From contig NZ_JAUSYQ010000002.1 in NCBI RefSeq assembly GCF_030816965.1, positions 5,677,501-5,741,500 of the forward strand: DNA of 64,000 bases. Direction: 5' to 3'. Made by a program: the position numbers and the translations under genes. Positions 7,473 to 15,902 of the stretch are shown here, one piece after another. Under the pieces are notes generated by a model that was given only the letters and a program-made list of their open reading frames with translations, made no database searches and was not told the origin of the DNA. The DNA comes from Streptomyces canus (lineage in GTDB: Bacteria; Actinomycetota; Actinomycetes; Streptomycetales; Streptomycetaceae). Each line of letters starts with the position of its first letter. Position 1 is the stretch's first letter.

Positions 7473-8876
7473 TCAGACGTCGATGCGGGCGACCTTACGG
7501 CCGACCTTGAGGTACAGCTCGGCACCTTCGAGTGCCCCAACCTCGCTCACGACCTCACCGAGCGTCTGCTGCACGGACGCCTCGGTGAGCGGCGTAGGTG
7601 CCTGCTCTCCGTCCGCCTCAAGGATCAGACGGAGGCCCTTCTGCTGAGCCACACGGCGCACGGCGGAAATGCTGGGAGCGAAGTCCAGCGTGCGGCTGAT
7701 CAGCGCCCCGAGCGTGTCCTCGGCGTGGTCCTTCAGGGAGACGACGGGGAGGTTCTGGGTGTCCGCGAAAGAGCGCTTGGAGAAGCGCGCCGTGAACTCC
7801 GCGCGAGCGGCGGCAGCAGCGTCCAGGCCGTGGAGAGCGGCCACCACCTCGCCGGCGAGGATGCGCTTGATCGCCATCGGGTGCGCGGTCCCCTCCTCCA
7901 GACGCTTGGTGATCACGCGGATCTCGTCGTCCGTCCACTCGGTGAGCAGCTGGAGGTACGGCTCGGTCAGGTGGTCGGGGATGGACATCAGCCGGCCGTA
8001 GACGTCATCAGGCGACGCCGTCAGGCCCACGTAGTTCCCCTTGCTCTTGCTCATCTTGGTGCCCGTGCCGTCGGTGCCCTCGATGAGCGGGGTGGTGATG
8101 ACGACCTCGGGGTCCTGCTCCGAGATCTCCATGACCTTGCGGCACATCTGGAGGTTCAACAGCTGGTCCACACCGCCGAGTTCGACATCGGCGTCGATGG
8201 CCACGGAGTCCCAGGCCATGACGACGGAGTAGACGAACTCGGCGACGGACAGCCCATGGCCATCGGCAAGCCGGGTGCGGAAGTCCTCGCGCTGGAGCGA
8301 CATGGAGACCGGTACCCGGGCAAGAACCCCGACGAGCTCCGGCAGGGTGACCTTGTTCAGCCACTCGCCGTTGAAGCGCAGGTCGGCACGCTCGAAATCG
8401 ATGAACGGCGTGACCTGCTGCTGGTAGCCACTCAGGTTGCGGGCGATGTCCTCGTCGGTGAGCGGCGGTCGATCCGAGGACCGTCCCGACGGGTCACCGA
8501 TCTTGGCCGTCACGTCGCCGATGATGAAGACGACGTGGTGGCCCATCCGCTGGAACCGGCTGGCGATGATGATCGGTACCGCGTGGCCCAGGTGGACGTC
8601 AGGCGAGGTCGGGTCGATGCCGTACTTGACGACGAACGGGCGTCCGGCGGCCTGTGCGGCTTCGATCTTCCCGGCGAGCACCGCAGCCGAAGGGATCAGG
8701 TGGTTCGCACGCCCCTCGACCAGTGCGGCCTGCTCCTCGGGGGAGAGGTCGGAGAGGTCCAGGGAGCGCCGTGCCGTCGTCTCGCTGAGCAGCTGCGCGG
8801 CCGTATAGTCCGCGCCCAGGTCCGCCCCATCGAGGATGTGCATGACACGGGTGACAGACTCGCTCAAACGGCTCAT
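7473..8876 (-). CDS. tyrS: Tyrosyl-tRNA synthetase, paralogous type
   Basis: 467 residues, class I synthetase. KYGIDPTSPDVHLGHAVP carries the HIGH-type motif (HLGH 95-98) and KMSKS is at 274-278. Between them are the tyrosine-site stretch VIDADVELGGVDQLLNLQMCR and a GDVTAKIGDPSGRS loop. The C-terminal 70 residues could form a small S4-like tRNA-binding domain. The sequence differs from the usual housekeeping Streptomyces TyrRS as I remember it (which starts MTDIVDELKWRGL), so this is probably a second copy. Its place at the end of a biosynthetic cluster suggests self-resistance to a TyrRS inhibitor or provision of an activated amino acid; both are inferences. AGGAG lies 12 bases before the ATG. 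Confidence 0.85.
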   Translation of the reverse strand: MSRLSESVTRVMHILDGADLGADYTAAQLLSETTARRSLDLSDLSPEEQAALVEGRANHLIPSAAVLAGKIEAAQAAGRPFVVKYGIDPTSPDVHLGHAVPIIIASRFQRMGHHVVFIIGDVTAKIGDPSGRSSDRPPLTDEDIARNLSGYQQQVTPFIDFERADLRFNGEWLNKVTLPELVGVLARVPVSMSLQREDFRTRLADGHGLSVAEFVYSVVMAWDSVAIDADVELGGVDQLLNLQMCRKVMEISEQDPEVVITTPLIEGTDGTGTKMSKSKGNYVGLTASPDDVYGRLMSIPDHLTEPYLQLLTEWTDDEIRVITKRLEEGTAHPMAIKRILAGEVVAALHGLDAAAAARAEFTARFSKRSFADTQNLPVVSLKDHAEDTLGALISRTLDFAPSISAVRRVAQQKGLRLILEADGEQAPTPLTEASVQQTLGEVVSEVGALEGAELYLKVGRKVARIDV

Positions 8877-8929
8877 GGCGCTTATACGCTCCTGGGTCGG
8901 ACAACTGGCCTGACCAGTAGGGATTGGAA

Positions 8930-8951
8930 GCGGCGATTTTATCATCGCCGC
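8930..8951 (-). terminator. Hairpin between the glycosyltransferase gene and tyrS
   Basis: GCGGCGAT at 8930-8937 pairs with ATCGCCGC at 8944-8951 across a 6-nt loop. On the minus strand it follows the glycosyltransferase stop by about 23 bases and precedes tyrS by about 54. It could be a partial terminator or leader structure. No T-box or tRNA-like leader is visible. Confidence 0.4.
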
Positions 8952-8973
8952 CCTCGTCGCATCACCGGAATGA

Positions 8974-9885
8974 TCACGGTTGAGCCCGCTCTCCTTGGGC
9001 TGTCGAGAGCTGTACCAGCGGCCGGCCCGCGATCGCACTGGAGAGGGACCGGAGCCACGGGGCTATTGGGTCTCGGGCTCGGAGCGTGGCGATGAGCATC
9101 CCCGGAAGGAAGATCATGGCGGGCAGGTGCTCCTTTCGCTGCAGGGCGGATTCCACTCTGTGCCCGGAAGCGAGTGCGCGGAAATGCTGGGAGATCCCCC
9201 TGAGCTGGCGAGTGGTCGCCCAGGTGGGAGGGTCCCCGTACATCATGCGGAGACGATCCGAGAGCCCCAGACACACCTCGGCCCGATAGTCCTGCGACAG
9301 GCCGGGCGTACTTCGGTCGGTCATGCTGTGCGAGTGGACCCGATAGAAGGTCAACGGGTCCTGGAGGACGGCGCCGCGGCCGGCCTCGCGCAGCGCGTGG
9401 AAGAAGATCTCGTTGCTCACCGGCAGGAGGCTGAGAGCAGCCTGGCGATGGACCACCAACGTGCTCGTGTTTCCGCCCGGGTGCGGGTCTTTCAGCTTGG
9501 GGTTTCCGTTGGAGTCGACGACGTTCTCCCAGTGCTCGATGAACAGCGTTTCACCCGTCATCGCCTCGGCGCACGTACGGAGCTTCGATGGGTGGAACCA
9601 GTCATCGGCGTCGAGCGGAGCCACCCAGTCGCCTGTGCTGAGGAGAAAAGCGTCGGTCAAGGTTTGGCCGAAACCTTGCTGGCTCCTCCGGATGACCTTG
9701 ACGTTCTTTTCGTGGCGACGGCATACCTCCTCAGTTTCGTCGTTGGATCCGTCGTCAATGACGATGATTTCGTGAAGGACGAAGTTTCCAGGCTCCTGTT
9801 CCAGACAGCTTGTTATGGCCTGGTCGAGATATCGGCCGTAGTTGTGGCACAGGATCACGCACGAAATACGCGGAAGGGCGCTCAC
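8974..9885 (-). CDS. Family 2 glycosyltransferase (GT-A)
   Basis: 303 residues. The N-terminus PRISCVILCHNYGRYLDQAI, the EIIVIDDGSNDETEE loop and the metal-binding motif DADDWF (after GDWVAPL) are classical GT2 features for transfer from a nucleotide sugar. There is no membrane segment in the catalytic part; the C-terminal 60 residues are amphipathic (MIFLPGMLIATLRAR) and may touch the membrane. It overlaps the preceding glycosyltransferase gene by 4 bp, so it is the last gene of a minus-strand run. Acceptor unknown. Confidence 0.85.
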   Translation of the reverse strand: MSALPRISCVILCHNYGRYLDQAITSCLEQEPGNFVLHEIIVIDDGSNDETEEVCRRHEKNVKVIRRSQQGFGQTLTDAFLLSTGDWVAPLDADDWFHPSKLRTCAEAMTGETLFIEHWENVVDSNGNPKLKDPHPGGNTSTLVVHRQAALSLLPVSNEIFFHALREAGRGAVLQDPLTFYRVHSHSMTDRSTPGLSQDYRAEVCLGLSDRLRMMYGDPPTWATTRQLRGISQHFRALASGHRVESALQRKEHLPAMIFLPGMLIATLRARDPIAPWLRSLSSAIAGRPLVQLSTAQGERAQP

Positions 9886-10973
9886 AGGTCACCCCCGTAC
9901 ACGTGGGCGTAGTCGTCCAGGATCGTCCTGTGTTCCTGGGTCCTGTAGTCGAGGAACTCGCGGTCGAGGCGGCGGGGCCTGGAGTCGAGTCGTGCCGCCG
10001 CCTTCTCCAGCGCGGTCAGGAACTTCTCTCCGAAGAGGTTGGGATGCCCCTGCGACCAATCGAACCATTCGGGTTCCTCGACGAATCCCTTGTGCCGCTC
10101 GTACTGCTCGGGCAAGTGCCCTGTGAGGGAGCAGACCGGAAGCAGGTTCAGGTCGAAGGCCAGTTCCAGCTGCCCGGAGTGACTCCCCCAGAGGTACGGC
10201 AGCAGCAGGGAGTCCGAAGCCAGCCCGGCTCTGACCACTTCGTCGTCCGTGGGATACGGGCGCATGGTAAGGCGGATACGGGGATCGTGCCGGGCCGTCT
10301 CCAGGAGCAGCGGGGCACGGCCGGCGTCAGCGAAGTCCGCAGGGCTGAACGCGCGCAGGAGGACGTGGAGCGTGCTGTGGGGATCCGTGATCCCCAGGCT
10401 CCAGTTGGCCATGGTGGACAACTGGTCCCTGCTGGCCCGGGAGGCACCGAACATGAGGTACCTGGCCCCCGGGCCCCACGCCTCGCGCTCCAGGTCAGCC
10501 AGCGACTCCGGGGCAGCGACGTATCCGTGGGGGATGACCGTTGCAGTGACACGCTCTCCGAGGACCTCCGTGAGCTTCGTGACGGATCCCTCAGTGAGAC
10601 AGACCCAGCTGACCTCGGCAGATCGGAGCAGCCGCAGCCGCTCGACGAAGCCTTCGGCGTTGCCGACCATGGGCCGGGTGTCATGGGCGGTGAAGACCAC
10701 GTTGACCCCGTAGCCCAGGCACGCGTCGAGCAGGCGCTCCAGGGTGGAGATGTCCTCGAAGTCGATGTGGTGCAGGTGCAGGACGTCGAGCCATGTGAGA
10801 GGGCTGTGTTCGAGGAGCCATGCGGCGCTGACCGCCTCTGGCACAGTCTCGCCCGTGGGAATCTCTGTCCCGTTCAGGATGTGGAAGTCAGGGCTCTGTA
10901 GCTTCCACGCGTACGGGGTACGAGCCGGCAGGTGAACGACACGCAGGCCCCTGGACCGGGGAACCGCCGTCAC
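9882..10973 (-). CDS. Glycosyltransferase-like protein (probable GT-B)
   Basis: 363 residues. It starts VTAVPRSRGLRVVHLPARTPYAWKL, has LDVLHLHHIDFEDIS and VNVVFTAHDTRPM in the N-terminal half, and a C-terminal Rossmann-type half with TVIPHGYVAAPE, RYLMFGASRASRDQ and SDSLLLPYLWGSHSGQLELAFD. This is the general pattern of GT4-like GT-B enzymes, but the family match is loose. GTG at 10973 is chosen because it forms a GTGA overlap with the methyltransferase stop and has GGAGG/GGGAGAAC upstream; the longer frame would overlap the methyltransferase gene heavily. Confidence 0.65.
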   Translation of the reverse strand: MTAVPRSRGLRVVHLPARTPYAWKLQSPDFHILNGTEIPTGETVPEAVSAAWLLEHSPLTWLDVLHLHHIDFEDISTLERLLDACLGYGVNVVFTAHDTRPMVGNAEGFVERLRLLRSAEVSWVCLTEGSVTKLTEVLGERVTATVIPHGYVAAPESLADLEREAWGPGARYLMFGASRASRDQLSTMANWSLGITDPHSTLHVLLRAFSPADFADAGRAPLLLETARHDPRIRLTMRPYPTDDEVVRAGLASDSLLLPYLWGSHSGQLELAFDLNLLPVCSLTGHLPEQYERHKGFVEEPEWFDWSQGHPNLFGEKFLTALEKAAARLDSRPRRLDREFLDYRTQEHRTILDDYAHVYGGDL

Positions 10974-11734
10974 CGTTCTCCCACCTCCGTCCCTCCCACC
11001 CCGACGAGGAGCAGCTGGGTGGACAGACCGTTGGAGGCGTCGTCGCTTCGGGTGAGGCCCGCGTAGTGGATCTCGAATCCGGACGCCCGCAGCAGCGCCT
11101 GGAACTCGTCGCTTGCCCACTCCCGAACATGGCTGGGGTTGCGCGGCGGTCCAGGAGTGTCGTAGCCGCTGCGGCACTCACGGGCCGGCGTGGACAGGAC
11201 GGCAGCGGCGCTGCCCTCCCGCAGCAGGCCCAGGATGAGGGACAGAGCCGGAGCCGGGTCCACCAGGTGCTCGATCACGTCGGAGCAGATCACCACGGAC
11301 CGGCGGACGAGGTCCGGGTCGAGCGGCAGCCGCTCTGCCGATTCGAGGTCCGCCTCCACCCACTGTCCGAAGGGGTGGTTGTCGTGGCACCAGCGCAGGT
11401 TGTCCCCGAAGTCCACGCCGACGAAGGTCCAGTCGGGGTGCTCGGCGGCGAGCGAGGCCAGCTTGCCTGCCTGCCCGCAGCCGATGTCGATCACGACGTC
11501 ACGGCCGAGCTCCTTGGCCCGTTCGGCGGCGTAGGGGTACACGTCGGGCTGCCAGGTGACGGTGTCGTCCGTCTCGTCAAGGAAGTACTCGACCTCGCTC
11601 CGGCTGCGATAGCCGCGGCGAATGAAGAAGGTCTCGGGGCCGCCTATCGGCTGCGAGGACTCGGAGAGGGCCGGGGGCTGCGGGGCATCGGGGCCGGTCA
11701 GGGGCTGTGATGTGGTCGTGGTGTCCGCGTGCAC
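10970..11734 (-). CDS. SAM-dependent methyltransferase
   Basis: 254 residues. VVIDIGCGQAGKLASLA is motif I of class I methyltransferases, followed by FVGVDFGDNLRWC and ICSDVIEHLVDPAPALSLI (motif II/III region). The C-terminal SHVREWASDEFQALLRASGFEI is typical of enzymes acting on small molecules. The GTG at 11734 has AGGAG seven bases upstream. It is separated from the TrpRS-like gene by 94 bp without a terminator. The substrate is unknown; in context probably the glycosylated or peptide-like cluster product. Confidence 0.8.
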   Translation of the reverse strand: MHADTTTTSQPLTGPDAPQPPALSESSQPIGGPETFFIRRGYRSRSEVEYFLDETDDTVTWQPDVYPYAAERAKELGRDVVIDIGCGQAGKLASLAAEHPDWTFVGVDFGDNLRWCHDNHPFGQWVEADLESAERLPLDPDLVRRSVVICSDVIEHLVDPAPALSLILGLLREGSAAAVLSTPARECRSGYDTPGPPRNPSHVREWASDEFQALLRASGFEIHYAGLTRSDDASNGLSTQLLLVGVGGTEVGER

Positions 11735-11828
11735 AGTCAGACTCCTTGCTTGCTCGGGTGTGTGGTGCGGCAGAGGGCACAGGGCCTGCTACGGCCGCGG
11801 GTTCGGCGCTCCCTCGGAGGGGTGCCTG

Positions 11829-12845
11829 CTACTTCGGCCAGCAGGAGAACAGCGTGATCAGTCGTTCGACGAGCTCCTCGCGGATCACACGCCACTCCCG
11901 GCCTCCGGCGCGTCGCGCTGCGGAGGCGCGGTCGTACTCCGCCTGGCCGACCTCGGGCAGACACGCGTACATCTGGAGCAGGGCCGACCCGTCGTCGGAG
12001 GGTGCCGAGTCGGTGTCCGCCGCCAGCAGGGCCCTGATGTCCTCGGCGGGCATGGAGCCGTCGATTCCGGAGCCGGGGATGCTCTTACTCATCTTCGGCA
12101 GGCCCCCGAGGCCCGGGATCATCTTGGTGTAGATGCCGGCCAGCCGGTCTGCGGGCAGACCCCAGCGTTCCGCCCCGCGCCGGGCGAGGGCGACGTACTT
12201 GTGCTCGTCGACGCCCAGGGACACCAGCACGTGCCGTCCTTCGCGCAGCAGGTGCACGAAGTCAGCGGCCATCAGCAACGTGGCCTGCTTCATGCCGTAG
12301 TTGAGGTGGTCGAAGACGCCGTGGTTGCGGTAGAGCCCGGCGAGGTCCTCCTCGGCCCAGTGGAAGTCGTCGTCGTCCAGATGGCGCGAGAGCAGGAACG
12401 CGGTGGCCATGACATCGGTCTCGCCCTCCTGCCGACGAAGTACACCGCGCCCCGGGTCGAAGCCGAGCCCAAGTGCGAACTCCTCGTACTGGTCGGCCAG
12501 GCGGCGCACCGCGTCCAGCGGCGTGCGACGCGCGTTGTAGGAGTCGAGGTCGCCCAGCACGATCTGCACGTCGAGTCCGCACTGCTGGAGCTTGACCGCG
12601 CGCAGCAGCTGGAAGAGGGTGCCGGCGTGCGGCGGGCCGCCGAGCCCGACGCCAGTGGTGACGATCGGCGGCCGACCCCCCGCGACGGCGTCCGCGAACT
12701 CCCGCGCACCGGTGTGGCACACCCACTTCGTGTGCAGGTCGCCGGGGCTCATCCCCGCGAGGGCGAAGTCGATGGTGCCGAGGCCAAGATGCTCGTACTG
12801 GTGCTGGTCGATGACGCTCTCGTAGTACGCGGTGTCGAACTTCAT
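11829..12845 (-). CDS. TrpRS/TyrRS-like class I aminoacyl-tRNA synthetase paralog
   Basis: 338 residues, the length of a minimal TrpRS. VGLGGPPHAGTLFQLLRAV has the HIGH-type motif (PHAG, 72-75), VQIVLGDLDSYNARR follows, and KMSKS is at 251-255. SLGVDEHKYVALARR matches the substrate helix of TrpRS/TyrRS. Residues that would define tryptophan or tyrosine specificity cannot be assigned by eye. Its operon partners (radical SAM enzyme, TrpD-like transferase, methyltransferase) argue that it activates an amino acid for biosynthesis or for resistance rather than for bulk translation. It overlaps the radical SAM gene by 4 bp. Confidence 0.7.
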   Translation of the reverse strand: MKFDTAYYESVIDQHQYEHLGLGTIDFALAGMSPGDLHTKWVCHTGAREFADAVAGGRPPIVTTGVGLGGPPHAGTLFQLLRAVKLQQCGLDVQIVLGDLDSYNARRTPLDAVRRLADQYEEFALGLGFDPGRGVLRRQEGETDVMATAFLLSRHLDDDDFHWAEEDLAGLYRNHGVFDHLNYGMKQATLLMAADFVHLLREGRHVLVSLGVDEHKYVALARRGAERWGLPADRLAGIYTKMIPGLGGLPKMSKSIPGSGIDGSMPAEDIRALLAADTDSAPSDDGSALLQMYACLPEVGQAEYDRASAARRAGGREWRVIREELVERLITLFSCWPK

Positions 12846-13738
12846 GCGATCCCCTCCAATTGAGGCTGCTCTCGTAGGGCGAAGGCCCGGCGGACCAGTG
12901 GCTCGAAGCCGTCGGCCAGTAGGTCCCCGATCACGGCGTTGCGGGGCGCGGCCACGCTGCCGAGGTCCGCGGTAACCGTTCCGTCGGCGAGGACCCAGAC
13001 GCGGAACGGGTACGGGTCCTCGGGCTCCCGTGTGGGTTGGGCGAAGATCTCCACCGGGGCGACGGCACCGCGCACCCCGTCCACGGCCCGGACGAAGTCA
13101 TCCCGCTCGAAGCCGTAGAGCTCCGCCTTGCCCGCGCTGGCACGGCCGATGGGCCGGTACTGGGAGATCAGCCAGTACTCGACCTCCGTGCGGTCAGCGA
13201 TGCCGGCGACGAACTCCGCGAGCCGCGGCAGCTCCCGCACGGACGCGGCCGTGGTGAACGTGTTGAAGGCGAGTCGGCGCCGGTCGGCGACGAGGAACTC
13301 GACGTTGGACCGGAACCGTTCGAAGTAGCCCTGCCCGCGGAACCAGTCGGCCGAGTCCGCCTCCGGACCGTCGACGGCCAGGGAGTAGAGGGTCACGTGG
13401 TCGCGCACCCCCGCGTAACGGTCGCTCAGGAGCAGCCCGTTGGTGTGGAGATTGGTTTCGAAGCCGGCTTCCTGCGCGTGCCGGAGGGCGACCTCCAGGT
13501 GGTTGTCGTAGGGCATCACGGGGTCGCCGCCGGTGAACACGACCCGGTGGGCTTCGGACTCGGCGCGGACCTGGTCGATGACCCTCCGGACGGTGTCCGG
13601 GTCCGTCTTGACCCGGTTGCGCTCCCGATAGCAGAACCGGCACACACCCGGTGAGGCGCTGGTCGGTGCCAGGTCCCAGGCGTTGCAGTCGGTGTTGAGG
13701 ACCAGGTGAACGATCGCGAGTTCGTCGTGCGTCAGCAT
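12842..13738 (-). CDS. Radical SAM enzyme with CX14CX2C motif
   Basis: 298 residues. NTDC at 15-18 and CRFCYRERNR at 33-42 place the likely cluster cysteines at C18, C33 and C36, a CX14CX2C spacing instead of the usual CX3CX2C. The rest is standard: VVFTGGDPVMPYDN is the GGE-like SAM-binding motif, followed by FETNLHTNGLLL and SLAVDGP. No C-terminal SPASM cysteine cluster is present. It is translationally coupled to genes on both sides. The reaction is unknown; it could act on an amino acid, a nucleoside or a carrier-bound intermediate. If C18 is not a ligand, the enzyme may use a non-cysteine third ligand. Confidence 0.75.
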   Translation of the reverse strand: MLTHDELAIVHLVLNTDCNAWDLAPTSASPGVCRFCYRERNRVKTDPDTVRRVIDQVRAESEAHRVVFTGGDPVMPYDNHLEVALRHAQEAGFETNLHTNGLLLSDRYAGVRDHVTLYSLAVDGPEADSADWFRGQGYFERFRSNVEFLVADRRRLAFNTFTTAASVRELPRLAEFVAGIADRTEVEYWLISQYRPIGRASAGKAELYGFERDDFVRAVDGVRGAVAPVEIFAQPTREPEDPYPFRVWVLADGTVTADLGSVAAPRNAVIGDLLADGFEPLVRRAFALREQPQLEGIA

Positions 13739-14883
13739 GGGGCCTTCTCCTTGCTGCCAGGGCTGACCATGAGGGCTGTCGGGGAGACGGGCCGCAGGAG
13801 CGAGCGGAGCTTGTCCGGGGCGCCGCCGGTGAGGCGTACGAACTGCTGCAACGTGTCCAGACCCGCGCCGGCGTCGATGATCGTGAGTGCCGTGTCGATG
13901 CCGGATTGGACGGTGGGCACCGCCTCGGACATCACCATGAGCAAAGCCGCGTTGAGAGCGACCGCGTTCCGCGCCTGACTGGTGTCATGGCCTGCCAGTA
14001 CGCGTATCGCGGCGGCGACGTTCTCCCGAGGGTCCTCGTGCTGGGTGACGGACATCAGGTCCTGCGGCATCGAGGACGCGCCCTTGCGTACCTCGTCGTT
14101 GAAGGTCAGGTCCTCGTCGCCGGCGTTGATGCGGCAGGCCCGCACGGTGCTTCCGGGGATCAGTTCGTCGACCTGGACCGCCTTGCCAAGGCTGGAGTTG
14201 ATGACCGTCACGTCGGGCAGGCCGAGTCTGGAGAGCAGCCGGGCGGAAGCGCCGACCGCGGGGTGCGAGAGGCCGTACACGTAGGCGGGGCAGGTGACCG
14301 GGCTGAGGAGGGCGGGGAACGCCAGACTGAGGGCGTGCACGGCCTGGAACCTGCCGCCGTAGCGACGGTCGAACTCGGGCACGCGGTTCTCGATGGAGAA
14401 GAACCCGAAGCCGGTCTCCGCCGTGATGTCGACCATCTCCTGGTGCGGCACCGTGTCGCTCGTCGCCCCCACGAGGTCGATGAAGTCGCGGGAGCCGGTC
14501 TTCGACGACGCACTGCGCGATCCGAGCTTCGCGACGTGTGCTCCCCCGGTGGCCGCCACCAGCGCGGCGGCGGTACTGAGGTTGATCGTCTTGAAGGTCT
14601 TCTTCCCACTGCCTGTGTAGCCGACGAACCGCACACCTTCCGGCGGCTGATGGAAGTCCCAGCCGCTTCGGTCCAGGGCTGTCGCGGCCTGGACAGCGGC
14701 CTCGACCTCCTCCAGCCGTGGCCCCCGCAGGAGCAGTCCCGTCAGGACGCTTCCCAGCATCACGTCGCGCGTGTGGCCCTCCGGTAAGGCGAGGATGCGC
14801 GTGATCCCGTCGTGGACGTCCTGGGGCGGGATGTCGGCCGGTGAGTTGATCTTGTGGGCCAGCAATGGCGTTGTGACCGCCAT
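13732..14883 (-). CDS. TrpD-like (anthranilate phosphoribosyltransferase/nucleoside phosphorylase II fold) enzyme
   Basis: 383 residues. The paired motifs GYTGSGKKTFKTINLST (88-104) and GSRSASSKTGS (121-131) match the PRPP/phosphate-binding loops of TrpD and pyrimidine nucleoside phosphorylases. Family role: transfer of a phosphoribosyl group, or phosphorolysis of a nucleoside. GTGGKGDxxN of housekeeping TrpD is replaced, so anthranilate need not be the substrate. ATG at 14883 has GGAAGGAG eight bases upstream; the earlier ATG at 14904 overlaps the upstream stop but has no such site. It overlaps the radical SAM gene by 7 bp. Confidence 0.75.
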   Translation of the reverse strand: MAVTTPLLAHKINSPADIPPQDVHDGITRILALPEGHTRDVMLGSVLTGLLLRGPRLEEVEAAVQAATALDRSGWDFHQPPEGVRFVGYTGSGKKTFKTINLSTAAALVAATGGAHVAKLGSRSASSKTGSRDFIDLVGATSDTVPHQEMVDITAETGFGFFSIENRVPEFDRRYGGRFQAVHALSLAFPALLSPVTCPAYVYGLSHPAVGASARLLSRLGLPDVTVINSSLGKAVQVDELIPGSTVRACRINAGDEDLTFNDEVRKGASSMPQDLMSVTQHEDPRENVAAAIRVLAGHDTSQARNAVALNAALLMVMSEAVPTVQSGIDTALTIIDAGAGLDTLQQFVRLTGGAPDKLRSLLRPVSPTALMVSPGSKEKAPC

Positions 14884-14900
14884 GGCGTGGGCTCCTTCCG

Positions 14901-15902
14901 TCATGTGTCGGATGTGAGCAGGACCTTGAAGGGGCGATGGCGGGCTTCGTTGTTCAGGGCCGCCAGTCCCTGCAGCACTTCGCCGAGGGGGAATCGGTCC
15001 CGGGTCATGAGGGCGGCCCAGTCGCCGCCCTTGGCGATGGCGTCGATGGCGTCTCGGAAGTCGTCGTGGCCGTCCGCGCGGCAGTACGAGAAGGAGCCGC
15101 GCAGGGTGATCGAGCGACGGAAGACGTCCCGGAGGGGGACCGAGAGAACGACGCGGGGCGCGTAGGCGTTCTGGACGAGAACCGTTCCCCCGTCACGAAC
15201 AGCCTTCAGTGCCTGGCGTATGGGGGCGTCGCTGTGACCAGACGCGGCGTCCACAACGGCGTCGCACGCCGGCAGCTCGGCAGAGTGGAGGGTGATGTGC
15301 TGGTCGAGGACGTAGCGCAGTTGATGCGACCGCGAGGGTTCCCTGACCAGCATGTGCACGTCCCACCCCGCCTCTGCCGCGCAGATGGCCGTGCACACCG
15401 CAAGGACGCCGCCCCCGATGATGCCGAGCCGCCCCATAGGCACACGTAGCCCGCAGCGGACTCCGTGCAGGGCCACCGCCATCGGATCGGCGAGCACTCC
15501 GTGCGCGGGATCGTGCAGGTGGCGAAGCGGGATGATGCTGTCGCGGGGCGCCCGTACGCAGCTGGCGAGACCTCCGGGAAGATCCCACCCGATGCGCTGG
15601 AGTCGTGGGCAGAGGTGGACATGGCCGCGGTCGCAGTAGTGGCACGAGCGGCAGGAGACCAGCGGGTCGATTGCGACCCATTCACCCGTCTCCGTGTCGA
15701 CACCGACGATCTCGTGCCCGGGGTACCACGGTTCCGGCAACTGTCCTTGCCAAGGGTGATTGAGCTTCGCGACATCGCTTCCGCACAATCCCGTGAAGCG
15801 TGTCTCGACGAGCGTCGTGTCGCGTGCCGAGGACATGGCGACCGGAGCGGGGAGTCGGCAGAGGACCCCGTTCTCAACTGCCCACGCGTACGGGCCGGTC
15901 AT
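14901..15902 (-). CDS. Zinc-dependent alcohol dehydrogenase (MDR family)
   Basis: 333 residues. FTGLCGSDVAKLNHPW and PWYPGHEIVG give the catalytic zinc ligands; CRSCHYCDRGHVHLC gives the four-cysteine structural zinc lobe. The nucleotide domain has LGIIGGGVLAVCTAICAAE. Likely reaction: NAD(P)-dependent oxidation of a secondary alcohol on a sugar or polyol. The ATG at 15902 forms an ATGA overlap with the HAD phosphatase gene upstream. It resembles dehydrogenases that follow a phosphatase in aminosugar or nucleoside pathways. Confidence 0.8.
   Translation of the reverse strand: MTGPYAWAVENGVLCRLPAPVAMSSARDTTLVETRFTGLCGSDVAKLNHPWQGQLPEPWYPGHEIVGVDTETGEWVAIDPLVSCRSCHYCDRGHVHLCPRLQRIGWDLPGGLASCVRAPRDSIIPLRHLHDPAHGVLADPMAVALHGVRCGLRVPMGRLGIIGGGVLAVCTAICAAEAGWDVHMLVREPSRSHQLRYVLDQHITLHSAELPACDAVVDAASGHSDAPIRQALKAVRDGGTVLVQNAYAPRVVLSVPLRDVFRRSITLRGSFSYCRADGHDDFRDAIDAIAKGGDWAALMTRDRFPLGEVLQGLAALNNEARHRPFKVLLTSDT

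Noticed and set aside
8877..8973. T-box or other tRNA-sensing leader before tyrS
   Set aside because: The interval is under 100 bases and shows only one short hairpin; no T-box sequence is visible.
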